Assembly: GCA_018711275.1 (NCBI GenBank)
Contig: DVIN01000023.1
Coordinates: forward strand, 1 to 64,000
DNA from: Candidatus Pullilachnospira intestinigallinarum
GTDB lineage: Bacteria > Bacillota > Clostridia > Lachnospirales > Lachnospiraceae
DNA: 64,000 bases
Reading direction: 5' to 3'
The notes under the pieces are model-generated. The model did not search any database and had not been told where the DNA came from. It worked only from the letters and a program-made list of their open reading frames with translations. This document shows positions 53,601 through 61,571 of the stretch, piece by piece. A program made the translations under genes and the position numbers. Positions within the stretch are counted from its first letter, which is position 1; each line of letters begins with the position of its first letter.

Positions 53601-54311
53601 ATGGTAAATATATTGCTTGATGGACTCAATATAGAATCACAATGGATTTATAAAGAATTAAAAAGTTATATAAAAAAGGATTATATGGTGACAGTAATAC
53701 CCTTCTCTTTCCGGGATAATCAAGTGAAAAATTCGGATGAGTGGAACACATTGTACGGTAAGATGGATGGTAAGATATATAGGAAGATCGTTAGAGGATT
53801 TTCTGCTTATGATATTCCAGAATACAATATTTCATTTATTAATTATTTTATCGATACAAAAGAATCTGCGCAGCAGAAAATCAAAAGGGCAAATATAATT
53901 TATTTTACCGGTGGTTTGCCTGATAGATTAATGGACAGGATTAAGGAGTTTGATTTATATGATATCATTATGGAACATAATGAAGTAGTTATGGGATATA
54001 GTGCCGGTGCTTTAGTACAACTGGAAGAATATCACCTATCTCCAGATGAAGATTATCCCGATTTCAAATATTGCAAGGGATTCCCATTTTTATCTGATTT
54101 TTATGTTGAATTTCATTATAAAAGTACATCATTACAAAACGCGGCTATTAATCATGTGCTTGCAGAACGTAGAAAGAAGGTATATGCAGTCGAACCTGAT
54201 TCTGGAGCAATCCTCATAGAAAACGGAGATATTCACTTAATAGGCAATGTCCAACTTTTTGAAATGATAAAGGAGCAAAAACAGAGATGCAGATTGTCAA
54301 AGCAGTTATAA
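53601..54311 (+). CDS. Peptidase E-like protein (S51 family)
   Basis: A 236-residue class-I glutamine-amidotransferase-fold peptidase. YFTGGLPDRLMDRI (about 112-125) and the nucleophile elbow MGYSAGALV with Ser near 133 mark family S51; an aspartyl dipeptidase or cyanophycinase-type activity is likely. ATG 53601 starts 4 bp after the HAD stop, so the two are co-translated; the long upstream frame is inside the HAD gene. AT-rich like the HAD gene. The next gene overlaps its end by 25 bp. Confidence 0.75.
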   Translation: MVNILLDGLNIESQWIYKELKSYIKKDYMVTVIPFSFRDNQVKNSDEWNTLYGKMDGKIYRKIVRGFSAYDIPEYNISFINYFIDTKESAQQKIKRANIIYFTGGLPDRLMDRIKEFDLYDIIMEHNEVVMGYSAGALVQLEEYHLSPDEDYPDFKYCKGFPFLSDFYVEFHYKSTSLQNAAINHVLAERRKKVYAVEPDSGAILIENGDIHLIGNVQLFEMIKEQKQRCRLSKQL

Positions 54312-54808
54312 ACGATTATCCGACAGTCAGGGCGTTCTACTATGCTCTGACAGATGAAATGGAACACGCCGAGTTCTCCCCGGGATGGATTCGGGATGTC
54401 TATCCGACACAGGAGTATCTGAAGGATTCGATCCGGAAGGGCGAACTGTACATCGGCAGATGCGGGGAAGAGATTGCTGCCTGTATGGTGGTAAATCACG
54501 ATTATAACGAGGCCTACCGTCAGGTAAAGTGGAGTGTGGAAGTAGAGGATTCTGAGGTGCTGATGATTCACACCCTGGGCGTGCGCAGAAAGTTTTCGGG
54601 AAGAGGGCTGGCAAAACAGCTGGTGCAGGAGGTCATCGATATGGCAGAGAATAGCGGGATCCGCGCCATCCGCCTGGATGTGCTGAAAGGAAATCTTCCG
54701 GCGGAAAAGGTATATCTGAAAATGGGCTTCCGGTATGTGGACACGCTGCAGATGTATTATGAGGATACCGGGACCACCGATTACGAGGTGTTTGAACGGC
54801 CGATTTGA
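54287..54808 (+). CDS. GNAT-family N-acetyltransferase
   Basis: Acetyl-CoA-dependent acetyltransferase, 173 residues. The GNAT core reads VLMIHTLGVRRKFSGRGLAKQLVQEVIDMAENSG, with the acetyl-CoA loop RKFSGRGLAKQL near 105-116, then AIRLDVLKGNLPAEKVYLKMGFRYVD. Substrate unknown. It overlaps the S51 gene by 25 bp, with AAAGGAGC as ribosome site; base composition returns to the GC-richer background within this gene. Confidence 0.88.
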   Translation: MQIVKAVINDYPTVRAFYYALTDEMEHAEFSPGWIRDVYPTQEYLKDSIRKGELYIGRCGEEIAACMVVNHDYNEAYRQVKWSVEVEDSEVLMIHTLGVRRKFSGRGLAKQLVQEVIDMAENSGIRAIRLDVLKGNLPAEKVYLKMGFRYVDTLQMYYEDTGTTDYEVFERPI

Positions 54809-54823
54809 AAGAGGAGTGAATGG

Positions 54824-55366
54824 ATGACAATTTATTATATCGGAGGTTCTCCCTGTGCGGGAAAGAGTACCGTGGAGGAAGAACTGTCCCGACGATACGG
54901 GTTATTCTATTTTAAAATAGATGATTATCTGGATATCTATACCATAACGGGAGCGGCGAAAGACAGATCAGCTTTCGACACAGACAGCTCGGAAGGGGAA
55001 AACTTTCGGATTTGCAGGAAACAGTTGGAATGGAGCGCAGAGCAGATCTGGATGCGCAATCTGGAGATTCAATGTCAGGAGGAACTGATGGCCATGGAGC
55101 AGATTCCGGAGAGCCGGTATCTATCCATAACTCCCACAAAAGAATTCCAGCTGTTTCATTTTCGGAAAAGGGAATTTGTGCCTTATATTCTGCGGGATTG
55201 AAGTGACAGTTCCAGGGCTTTTCAGAACTGGATGGAAAGGGATATCCTGTTTGCCGAAGAGGTGCGAAGGCAATGTGGGGAGTATGGGTATGTATCGGTG
55301 GTGAATAACGGACCCGAAGAGATTGAAGCGATGGTGGACAGGGCGGCGACTCATTTTGGATTTTGA
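54824..55366 (+). pseudogene. P-loop kinase gene interrupted by an in-frame TGA
   Basis: The frame starts MTIYYIGGSPCAGKSTVEEELSRRYG, with Walker A GSPCAGKS, and gives 125 codons to TGA 55199-55201. Reading on in the same frame gives SDSSRAFQNWMERDILFAEEV and ends at TGA 55364, 54 more codons, which match the expected C-terminal helix of such kinases (NWMERD..FAEEV). So one nonsense codon splits an otherwise intact 180-residue protein. The product ends ILRD* where relatives often have a Cys, in my recollection. Loss of function is most likely; see findings for the selenocysteine alternative. Confidence 0.75.
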
Positions 55367-55500
55367 GAAGGGGATATGTATCGTATGTTCAGTGTAAAAA
55401 CTGCGGGAAAGAGATCGAACTGAGAGATCGGAGAACGCTACAAAAGACATTTTGATATCTGTGAGATTGCCATCTTTCCATGGAAAAAAGTGGGAAAGTA
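55363..55500 (+). pseudogene. Frameshifted zinc-finger protein remnant
   Basis: Frame one reads RRGYVSYVQCKNCGKEIE, then breaks; frame two from about 55430 reads IGERYKRHFDICEIAIFPWKKVGK and stops at 55498-55500. Joined, the Cys-x2-Cys...His-x3-Cys pattern of a small zinc finger is complete. The break coincides with a 13-bp near-tandem duplication: GAGATCG occurs at 55411-55417 and 55424-55430, and removing one copy restores a single frame. A clear start codon was not found. Confidence 0.55.
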
Positions 55501-55531
55501 GATAAGAAGCCGCTCTGGAAAATTGAACGGG

Positions 55532-55853
55532 ACGGTTAAAACGAAAGAAAATGGCGGAGTAACCGTCCCGGAAGGTGTAACAGGACGGTTAAAACAAAAG
55601 AAAGTGGAGAGGTAACCGTTCCGGAAGGAGCAACGGGACGGTTAAAACAAAAGAAAGTGGCGGAGTAACCGTTCCGGAAGGTGCAACGGGACGGTTAAAA
55701 CAGAAGAAAGTGGAGAAGTAACCGTCCCGGAAGGTACAACAGGACGGTTAAAACGAAAGAAAATGGAGGCGTAACCGTTCCGAAAGCAGAACAGGACGGT
55801 TAGACGGAAGAAAATGGAGCCGTAACCGTTCCAGAGGCAAAATAAAGAGGTTA
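55532..55853. repeat. Second 53-bp tandem array, diverged
   Basis: ACGGTTA occurs at 55532, 55585, 55638, 55691, 55744 and 55796, and TAACCGT at 55560, 55613, 55666, 55719, 55772 and 55823: periods of 53 bp, with 52 and 51 at the end. TAACCGT and ACGGTTA are separated by 18 nt in complete units, as in the array at 33835. The loop holds CCGGAAGG, the linker AAACAAAAGAAAGTGG. The last unit is degenerate (GAGGTTA). Stems extend to 9-10 bp through C-G or T-G pairs. The array is non-coding. The following gap 55854-56020 shows no gene. Confidence 0.92.
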
Positions 55854-56027
55854 AAACGGAGATTGCTGCAGTAGATTGCCATTTTTGTTGCAGTACATTT
55901 TATATTTCACGGTTTCCATTTTCATTCATCACGAAACCCGCCTTTTCCCACACAAAGATTAAAGAAATTATCGGCGAAAAAGCACCGGTATGATATAAAA
56001 TTCTCATGGGAAATATAGAAAAATACG

Positions 56028-56065
56028 TTGTAACTATTGACATTACAAAAAGAACGTTGTATACT
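56028..56065 (+). promoter_or_regulatory. Cupin gene promoter with inverted repeat
   Basis: TTGACA at 56037-56042 and TATACT at 56060-56065 have an ideal 17-bp spacer. The inverted repeat TTGTAA-N9-TTACAA (56028-56048) covers the -35 box and is a candidate operator for an unknown repressor. Direct copies of CGTTGTA at 56026 and 56055 are also present. Confidence 0.7.
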
Positions 56066-56118
56066 TCTTGATGTAACAAAGATAACTACAACAAATATCT
56101 TATTCGGAGGGATTCACC

Positions 56119-56478
56119 ATGAGTAATTTCAGTAAAGTAAGCGTAACCGCAGATGCAAGAGTTGAGCTTCATGACAAACTTTCCCTGACTGGAGCAGAGA
56201 TCAGTATCAATCGGCTTCCGGCCGGCGGAAGTGTGCCGTTTGTACATGCGCACAAACAGAATGAGGAAATCTACGGTATTCTGGAAGGGAAAGGAAAAGC
56301 TGTCATTGATGGAGAAAACGTTCAGCTGACGGCCGGCGACTGGGTGCGCATCGCTCCGGCGGCAAAGCGTCAGTTCTTTGCTGCTGAGGAAGAAGGGATC
56401 AGCTATATATGCATCCAGGTGAAGGAAAATTCCCTGGAGGGCTATACGATGGATGATGCCATTGCTGTTAATGAATAA
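56119..56478 (+). CDS. Cupin-domain protein
   Basis: A single-domain cupin of 119 residues. The metal-binding motif 1 is HAHKQNEEIYGILEGKGKAVIDGE (about 43-66), with His, His and Glu ligands; motif 2 is AGDWVRIAPAAKRQFFA, in which the usual His is replaced by Lys or absent, so metal binding may be partial. Function unknown; such proteins may be isomerases, sensors or detoxifiers. CGGAGGGATTCACC precedes the ATG and a near-consensus promoter lies 55 bp further upstream, predicting strong expression. Confidence 0.85.
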   Translation: MSNFSKVSVTADARVELHDKLSLTGAEISINRLPAGGSVPFVHAHKQNEEIYGILEGKGKAVIDGENVQLTAGDWVRIAPAAKRQFFAAEEEGISYICIQVKENSLEGYTMDDAIAVNE

Positions 56479-56648
56479 AGTACCGGATAGGAAACCGGAT
56501 GAAAAGCGCTGTGTGAGGAATGGTTCCTGCATGGCGCTTTTTTTAGCGGAATAGAATTGTCCAATTGATGGAACTTATGAGATATGCTATGGTAGACAGG
56601 TGGTGTGTACGGAACTGAATAAAACAAAAATTGCAGAGGGGAAAATAA

Positions 56649-57998
56649 ATGAGTTTTATGGAAAAATTGAAAACAGAGGATATGACAGAAGGCTCTATTG
56701 CACCGAAACTTCTCGTATTTGCCTTTCCGATTATGTTCAGCAGTCTTTTTTATCTTGTTTACAGCCTGGCAGATTCTTTTGTGGTGGGCAGGTTTGTCAG
56801 TGGAAATGCTCTGGCGGCTGTAAGTGTCACAGGAAACGCCACATACCTGCTTTATTCTTTTGTGGGCGGTATCAATATGGGATCATCAGTTATCATGGCA
56901 CAGGCTTGTGGAGCTAAGAATCATGTAAAGATGAAGAAGGTTCTTGCCACCTCCATATGGGTGCTGGGAGGTCTGGCGATTCTGTTTACTATTTTGGGAA
57001 TTACACTGGGGGGAGCAATCCTCCGCCTGATCCAGACGCCGGAAGACATATTTGAAATGGCGCGGGCATACATGACCATAATATTTGCCGGAACATTGTC
57101 AACCGTTTTTTATGACTGGCTGGCAGCAATTCTCCGGGCTTTTGGAAATTCTTTTGTCCCTCTGCTATGTCTGATTGCGTCCGGGGTGATGAATGTCATT
57201 CTGGATCTGGTATTTGTTCTTTGCTTTGGCATGGGGATTGAAGGCGCAGCCTGGGCAACTGTTATCAGTCAGGCATCCTCCGGTGTTGTTTGTTTCTATT
57301 ATGCATGGATACATTTTCCGGTATTTCATCTGAAGAAAAACGAGTTGTGTCCTGATTGGAATGTATTGAAAAAGATTCTGCTGATTGGAATTCCGGCTGC
57401 AGTTCAGGACAGTATTATAACTGTTTCCAATATGGTTCTTCAGGGAGTAATGAATACATACGGAACCATTGTAGTGCTTGCCTATGGAATTGTTTCCAAA
57501 TATGAGCTGGTTTGCATGCAGGTGGGAGATGCCCTTGGAAATGCCATTGCCACCTTTACAGGTCAGAATATAGGAGCCGAAAAACTGGATCGGGTGAGCC
57601 GTTCCGTGAAAATTACTACGTTGCTTAATTTTGCCGGATATGCCATCGTGTCTCCTCTGATATATATTTTTGCAGAGAGATGTATGGGTGTTTTCACAAA
57701 TGACAGTCAGGCAATTGCAGTGGGAAGCCAGTTTTTGCGGGTTTATGCGGTCTTTTTCCCTGCACTGGGTATCCTTATACTGTTTCAGAATCTTCTCAGA
57801 AGCGCGGGCGATATCCGTGCCACTATTTGTATGGGAATCTGTGAAGTGTGTGCCCGATCTGCATTTTCATTGGGACTGCCACTGTTTCTTAAGGCCGCAG
57901 GACTGCCGTTGGTATCTCCTTTTACCTGGCTTACTTCCATGCTGCTGGGACTGTTCTTCTATTTGTCCGGTCACTGGAAAAAGAAGCGTCTGTTGTAA
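56649..57998 (+). CDS. MATE-family efflux transporter
   Basis: Fourth MATE exporter, 449 residues. The opening MEKLKTEDMTEGSIAPKLLVFAFPIMFSSLFYLVYSLADSFVVGRFV and the second half IGIPAAVQDSIITVSNMVLQ place it closest to the gene at 19773 among the four. AGAGGGGAAAAT precedes the ATG. No regulator adjacent. Codon use is somewhat more AT-rich than the surrounding genes. Confidence 0.9.
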   Translation: MSFMEKLKTEDMTEGSIAPKLLVFAFPIMFSSLFYLVYSLADSFVVGRFVSGNALAAVSVTGNATYLLYSFVGGINMGSSVIMAQACGAKNHVKMKKVLATSIWVLGGLAILFTILGITLGGAILRLIQTPEDIFEMARAYMTIIFAGTLSTVFYDWLAAILRAFGNSFVPLLCLIASGVMNVILDLVFVLCFGMGIEGAAWATVISQASSGVVCFYYAWIHFPVFHLKKNELCPDWNVLKKILLIGIPAAVQDSIITVSNMVLQGVMNTYGTIVVLAYGIVSKYELVCMQVGDALGNAIATFTGQNIGAEKLDRVSRSVKITTLLNFAGYAIVSPLIYIFAERCMGVFTNDSQAIAVGSQFLRVYAVFFPALGILILFQNLLRSAGDIRATICMGICEVCARSAFSLGLPLFLKAAGLPLVSPFTWLTSMLLGLFFYLSGHWKKKRLL

Positions 57999-58050
57999 GG
58001 AAATACCCATTTATGAATCAGTTTTCACAGGAATTTGACCGGTTGCCGGA

Positions 58051-58079
58051 TTGTCCCAGAGGAAATTCTATGCTAAACT
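58051..58079 (+). promoter_or_regulatory. Promoter of the Lon-like AAA+ gene
   Basis: TTGTCC at 58051-58056 and TAAACT at 58074-58079, 17-bp spacer, 46 bp before the ATG at 58125. Confidence 0.5.
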
Positions 58080-58124
58080 GTAACTATTCCATTGAGAAAA
58101 TACAGAAAAAGGCAGGAAAAATAT

Positions 58125-59609
58125 ATGCCAGTGTTTGATTTCAGCGGCGCCTCCTCTGAAAAAAAGGAGCCCGTATGTACCTATGAAGTATTTTATTCCA
58201 GTCAGGCCATGCCTGACGCCGACCACCCCATTCTGGTGCTGTCTGGCGGTCCGGGCGGCCTGAAGCATCATACCAGCGGCGCGTTCACCAATCCCTCCGA
58301 CCGTACCGCCTTTGAATACAAGACGGAGGAGGGCAGTGTCGCGGCGGATATTTTAAAGATCGACGCTCGTTTTGTAAGCCTTCTGAAATGGCTGGGAGAG
58401 AACCGGATCAATGTGCGGCTCTCCGGAGCAGAGACTCCGGAAGGGTATGCCGTTTATAAGATCCGGGAAATGGCTTTTGGCGGCGGATCGAAGCTTTCTG
58501 CGGAGGACGGATTTCTGCAGTTTATGATCGAGCGGCTGCTGGCCAGCGAGGCGCCTTCCGCGGATGAGCCCGACGAGGATGCGCAGGAAGAAGGGGACAG
58601 CATGAAGCTGACCAGTATCCAGAGTATCACGGATTTCCTCACCTGTGCCGGAAGAACCCTGCCGGACAATATCCGTCTCTGGGCTAGAAGAAATCTGGCG
58701 GTGGCCCGTTCCGGCGAAGTGTCGGCGGAGGAGCGGCGTCACGCCCAGCATGCCCTTTCCATCATGCTGAATATTCAGTGGAAGAGTAATTATTTCCAGG
58801 CCATCGATCCGGCTGAGGCACGCAGGATTCTGGACGAGGAACTGTACGGTATGGAATCGGTGAAGCAGCGGATCATTGAGACGATCATCCAGATTAACCG
58901 GACGCACACGCTGCCGGCCTACGGTCTCCTGCTGATCGGACCGGCGGGAACCGGAAAATCACAGATCGCCTACGCGGTGGCCCGGATTCTGAAGATGCCC
59001 TGGACCACCCTGGACATGAGCTCCATCAACGATCCGGAGCAGCTGACGGGAAGCTCCCGGATTTATACCAACGCCAAGCCGGGCATTATCATGGAGGCCT
59101 TTTCCATTGCCGGGGAATCCAATCTGGTATTTATCATCAATGAGCTGGACAAAGCGGCTTCCGGCAAGGGAAACGGAAATCCCGCCGATGTGCTTCTGAC
59201 GCTGCTGGACAACCTGGGATTCACTGACAACTATATGGAATGTATGATACCCACCGTGGGCGTTTACCCCATTGCCACCGCCAATGACCGGGAACAGATC
59301 AGCGCGCCGCTGATGTCCCGGTTCGCGGTGATTGAGATTCCGGATTATACGCCGGAGGAAAAGAAAGTTATTTTCTCCCGGTATGCGCTGCCGAAGGTTC
59401 TGAAGCGGATCGGCATGCAGGACGGAGAGTGCATCCTGACGCCGGAGGGACTGGATATGGTCATCGAGCTGCATAAAAATACCAGCGGTATCCGGGATCT
59501 GGAGCAGGCGGCGGAGCATATCGCGGCCAACGCCCTGTATCAGATCGAGGTGAACGGGGAGACATCAGTGGTATACGACGCGGTGCGGGTGCGGCAGGTA
59601 CTTGCGTAG
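58125..59609 (+). CDS. Lon-like AAA+ ATPase without protease domain
   Basis: A 494-residue AAA+ protein. Residues 1-130 form an unrecognised N-terminal region (PVFDFSGASSEKKEPVCTYEVFYSS, GGPGGLKHHTSGA). From about 234 the Lon signature appears: ILDEELYGMESVKQRIIETI, Walker A LLIGPAGTGKSQIAYAVA near 270, Walker B LVFIINELDKAA near 334, sensor 1 PIATANDRE, Arg finger APLMSRFAVIEI. The Walker B Asp is Asn (INELDK), with the catalytic Glu kept. No Ser-Lys protease domain follows; the frame ends at VRVRQVLA. ATG 58125 follows GGCAGGAAAAA. Role might be an unfoldase or a remodelling ATPase; target unknown. Confidence 0.78.
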   Translation: MPVFDFSGASSEKKEPVCTYEVFYSSQAMPDADHPILVLSGGPGGLKHHTSGAFTNPSDRTAFEYKTEEGSVAADILKIDARFVSLLKWLGENRINVRLSGAETPEGYAVYKIREMAFGGGSKLSAEDGFLQFMIERLLASEAPSADEPDEDAQEEGDSMKLTSIQSITDFLTCAGRTLPDNIRLWARRNLAVARSGEVSAEERRHAQHALSIMLNIQWKSNYFQAIDPAEARRILDEELYGMESVKQRIIETIIQINRTHTLPAYGLLLIGPAGTGKSQIAYAVARILKMPWTTLDMSSINDPEQLTGSSRIYTNAKPGIIMEAFSIAGESNLVFIINELDKAASGKGNGNPADVLLTLLDNLGFTDNYMECMIPTVGVYPIATANDREQISAPLMSRFAVIEIPDYTPEEKKVIFSRYALPKVLKRIGMQDGECILTPEGLDMVIELHKNTSGIRDLEQAAEHIAANALYQIEVNGETSVVYDAVRVRQVLA

Positions 59610-59691
59610 ACAGTAGGATGTGTTTCCCGGCTAACGGAGGCTGATTAAGAAAGTGATGACAGGACAACATACGGTGAAGGAGTAAGGGCAC

Positions 59692-60432
59692 ATGGCACTT
59701 TATGCATTGGGTGATCTGCACCTGAGTTTCCAGGCCGATAAACCGATGGATCGTTTTGGAAGGGTCTGGAAGCATCATGAACGGAAGATTGAAAAATATG
59801 TGCGTCAGATAGTGAAACCGGACGATACGCTGGTACTCACCGGTGATCATTCCTGGGGGCGGAAGCTGGAGGAATGCCGCAGCGATCTGGCGTTTATCGA
59901 GGCGCTGCCGGGGCGGAAGATTCTGCTCAGGGGAAACCATGATATGTTCTGGGAGGCAAAGAAAACGCAGCGGCTGAATGAAGAATTTGCCGGGCGGCTG
60001 TTTTTTCTGCAGAATAATTTTGCGTCTTACGGGGAATATGCGTTGGTGGGTACCAAGGGATATACTTTTGAGGGCCCCTTCTACCTGGATCGCCGGGGAC
60101 GGGTGATTGGCTGGGATGAAAAGAAGGAGGAGCAGGCGAAAAAGCTGGTGGACAGAGAAATGCGCCGGCTTCGGGAATCTTTTCAGATGGCCAGGGAAGC
60201 CGGGTACAGAAAATTTGTCATGTTTCTCCATTACCCGCCCACCAGTATCCTGGAAAAAACTTCGCCGTTTACAGAAATTGCGGAGGAATATAAGGTTTCT
60301 GCGGTGGTGTATTCCCACTGCCATGGGGAAAGCCGGTTTGGAGACAGCATCCGGGGGATTTTTCACGATATTCCTTATCTGCTGGTATCCGGAGATTATC
60401 TGAATTTTCATCCTGCGCTGGTGATGGAATAA
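59692..60432 (+). CDS. Metallophosphoesterase
   Basis: Calcineurin-like phosphoesterase, 246 residues. Motifs are in order: ALGDLHLSF (Asp8, His10), LTGDHSWGR (Asp, near 54), LLRGNHDMFW (Asn-His-Asp near 84), FLHYPPT and YSHCHGESR near the C-terminus, completing the dimetal site. No signal peptide. Related proteins hydrolyse phosphodiesters or phosphoproteins; substrate unknown. It starts 82 bp after the Lon-like gene with GGTGAAGGAGTAAGGGCAC before ATG, so the two may be an operon. Confidence 0.88.
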   Translation: MALYALGDLHLSFQADKPMDRFGRVWKHHERKIEKYVRQIVKPDDTLVLTGDHSWGRKLEECRSDLAFIEALPGRKILLRGNHDMFWEAKKTQRLNEEFAGRLFFLQNNFASYGEYALVGTKGYTFEGPFYLDRRGRVIGWDEKKEEQAKKLVDREMRRLRESFQMAREAGYRKFVMFLHYPPTSILEKTSPFTEIAEEYKVSAVVYSHCHGESRFGDSIRGIFHDIPYLLVSGDYLNFHPALVME

Positions 60433-60522
60433 GAAATTCCGGCTGCCCGCGTATGTCTGCGCAGTTCGGTCCCACTTTTGGTGAAATTTCAAAATACCCT
60501 TTCTTTCCTTTCTGTTTCGCTG

Positions 60523-60644
60523 TATAATCCTATCAGATGCGTGCCAGAAGAACAAAAACTTCGGTTCGCACAGGAAAAAAGATCTCCCTGGGGAGGTGCT
60601 TTTATGGCCATTCGGCCGATTATTATGAAGACGGAGGATATCAG
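60523..60644 (+). promoter_or_regulatory. Promoter and structured leader of the FKBP fusion gene
   Basis: A TATAAT -10 box lies at 60523-60528 (a good -35 was not found). The leader can form GTGC...GCAC (60541-60571), CTCCC-TG-GGGAG (60584-60595), and then TTTATGGCCATTCGGCCG at 60601-60618, the 18-mer shared with the aminopeptidase leader at 9723-9740. In both leaders a G/C hairpin sits a few bases before the 18-mer. GACGGAGGATATC gives the ribosome site. Confidence 0.45.
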
Positions 60645-61508
60645 ATGAAAATAGCGGTAACTTATGACAATGGAAATATTTTTCAGCATTTTGGAAGAAC
60701 GGAGTTCTTCAAGATATATCAGGTGGAGGATCAGAAGGTGGTTTCCAGTGAGGTGATCGGCTCCAACGGCGTCGGTCACGGTGCGCTGGCCCAGCTCCTG
60801 GCGGATCAGACCGTGGATGTGCTGATCTGCGGAGGAATCGGCGGCGGAGCCCAGGCGGCGCTTGCCGAGGCGGGCGTGGAACTTTGTGCCGGAGCCCAGG
60901 GAGACGCGGATCAGGCAGTGGAAGCGTATTTAAAGGGAGAACTGGTTTCCACCGGCGCCAACTGTGATCATCACCATGGGGAAGAACACAGCTGCGGCAG
61001 CCATGGATGCGGCCATCATGAGGAAGGAGCCTCCTGTGGATCCGGATGCGCTGGGGGCTGTGCGTCACAGCCGGCTTTGACCGGACGGAATGTGGGAAAA
61101 ACCTGCCGTACACATTACAGAGGAACCTTCAATGACGGGACACAGTTTGACTCCTCCTATGACCGTGGGGAGCCGCTGGAATTCATCTGCGGCGCCGGCC
61201 AGATGATCCGAGGCTTTGATGCGGCGGTGGCAGATATGGAAGTGGGAGAGGTGGTGGATGTTCACCTGATGCCGGAAGAAGCCTATGGCATGCCGGATCC
61301 CAGTGCAGTTTTCACATTGGAAATTGCGCAGCTCCCCGGTTCCGAAGATCTCAAAGCGGGACAGCAGGTGTATCTGTCCAATCAGTACGGACAGCCTTTC
61401 CCCGTGAAAGTGGTGGAAAAAAATGAGAAGACCATTACCTTTGACGCCAATCATGAGATGGCAGGCAAGGAGCTGAATTTCCGTATTGAACTGGTAGAGG
61501 TAAAATAG
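60645..61508 (+). CDS. Dinitrogenase-cofactor-domain / FKBP peptidyl-prolyl isomerase fusion
   Basis: A 287-residue fusion. Residues 1-105 are a NifX/NifB-C-like dinitrogenase iron-molybdenum cofactor domain (MKIAVTYDNGNIFQHFGRTEFFKIY, LICGGIGGGAQAALAEAGVEL). Residues 107-139 are a His/Cys-rich linker (CDHHHGEEHSCGSHGCGHH), probably metal-binding. Residues 156-287 form an FKBP of SlyD type (HYRGTFNDGTQFDSSYDRGEPLEFICGAGQMIRGFD, PEEAYG). SlyD proteins chaperone folding and bind nickel through their own C-terminal tails; here the metal tail is central. ATG 60645 follows CGGAGGATATCAG. Cytoplasmic. The metal and partner are unknown. Confidence 0.85.
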   Translation: MKIAVTYDNGNIFQHFGRTEFFKIYQVEDQKVVSSEVIGSNGVGHGALAQLLADQTVDVLICGGIGGGAQAALAEAGVELCAGAQGDADQAVEAYLKGELVSTGANCDHHHGEEHSCGSHGCGHHEEGASCGSGCAGGCASQPALTGRNVGKTCRTHYRGTFNDGTQFDSSYDRGEPLEFICGAGQMIRGFDAAVADMEVGEVVDVHLMPEEAYGMPDPSAVFTLEIAQLPGSEDLKAGQQVYLSNQYGQPFPVKVVEKNEKTITFDANHEMAGKELNFRIELVEVK

Positions 61509-61571
61509 TATACGGTATCTATGAAACATCCGGTCTTTTATGTCTGTGGATCTGGGAAGGAGGTGCGGGCG

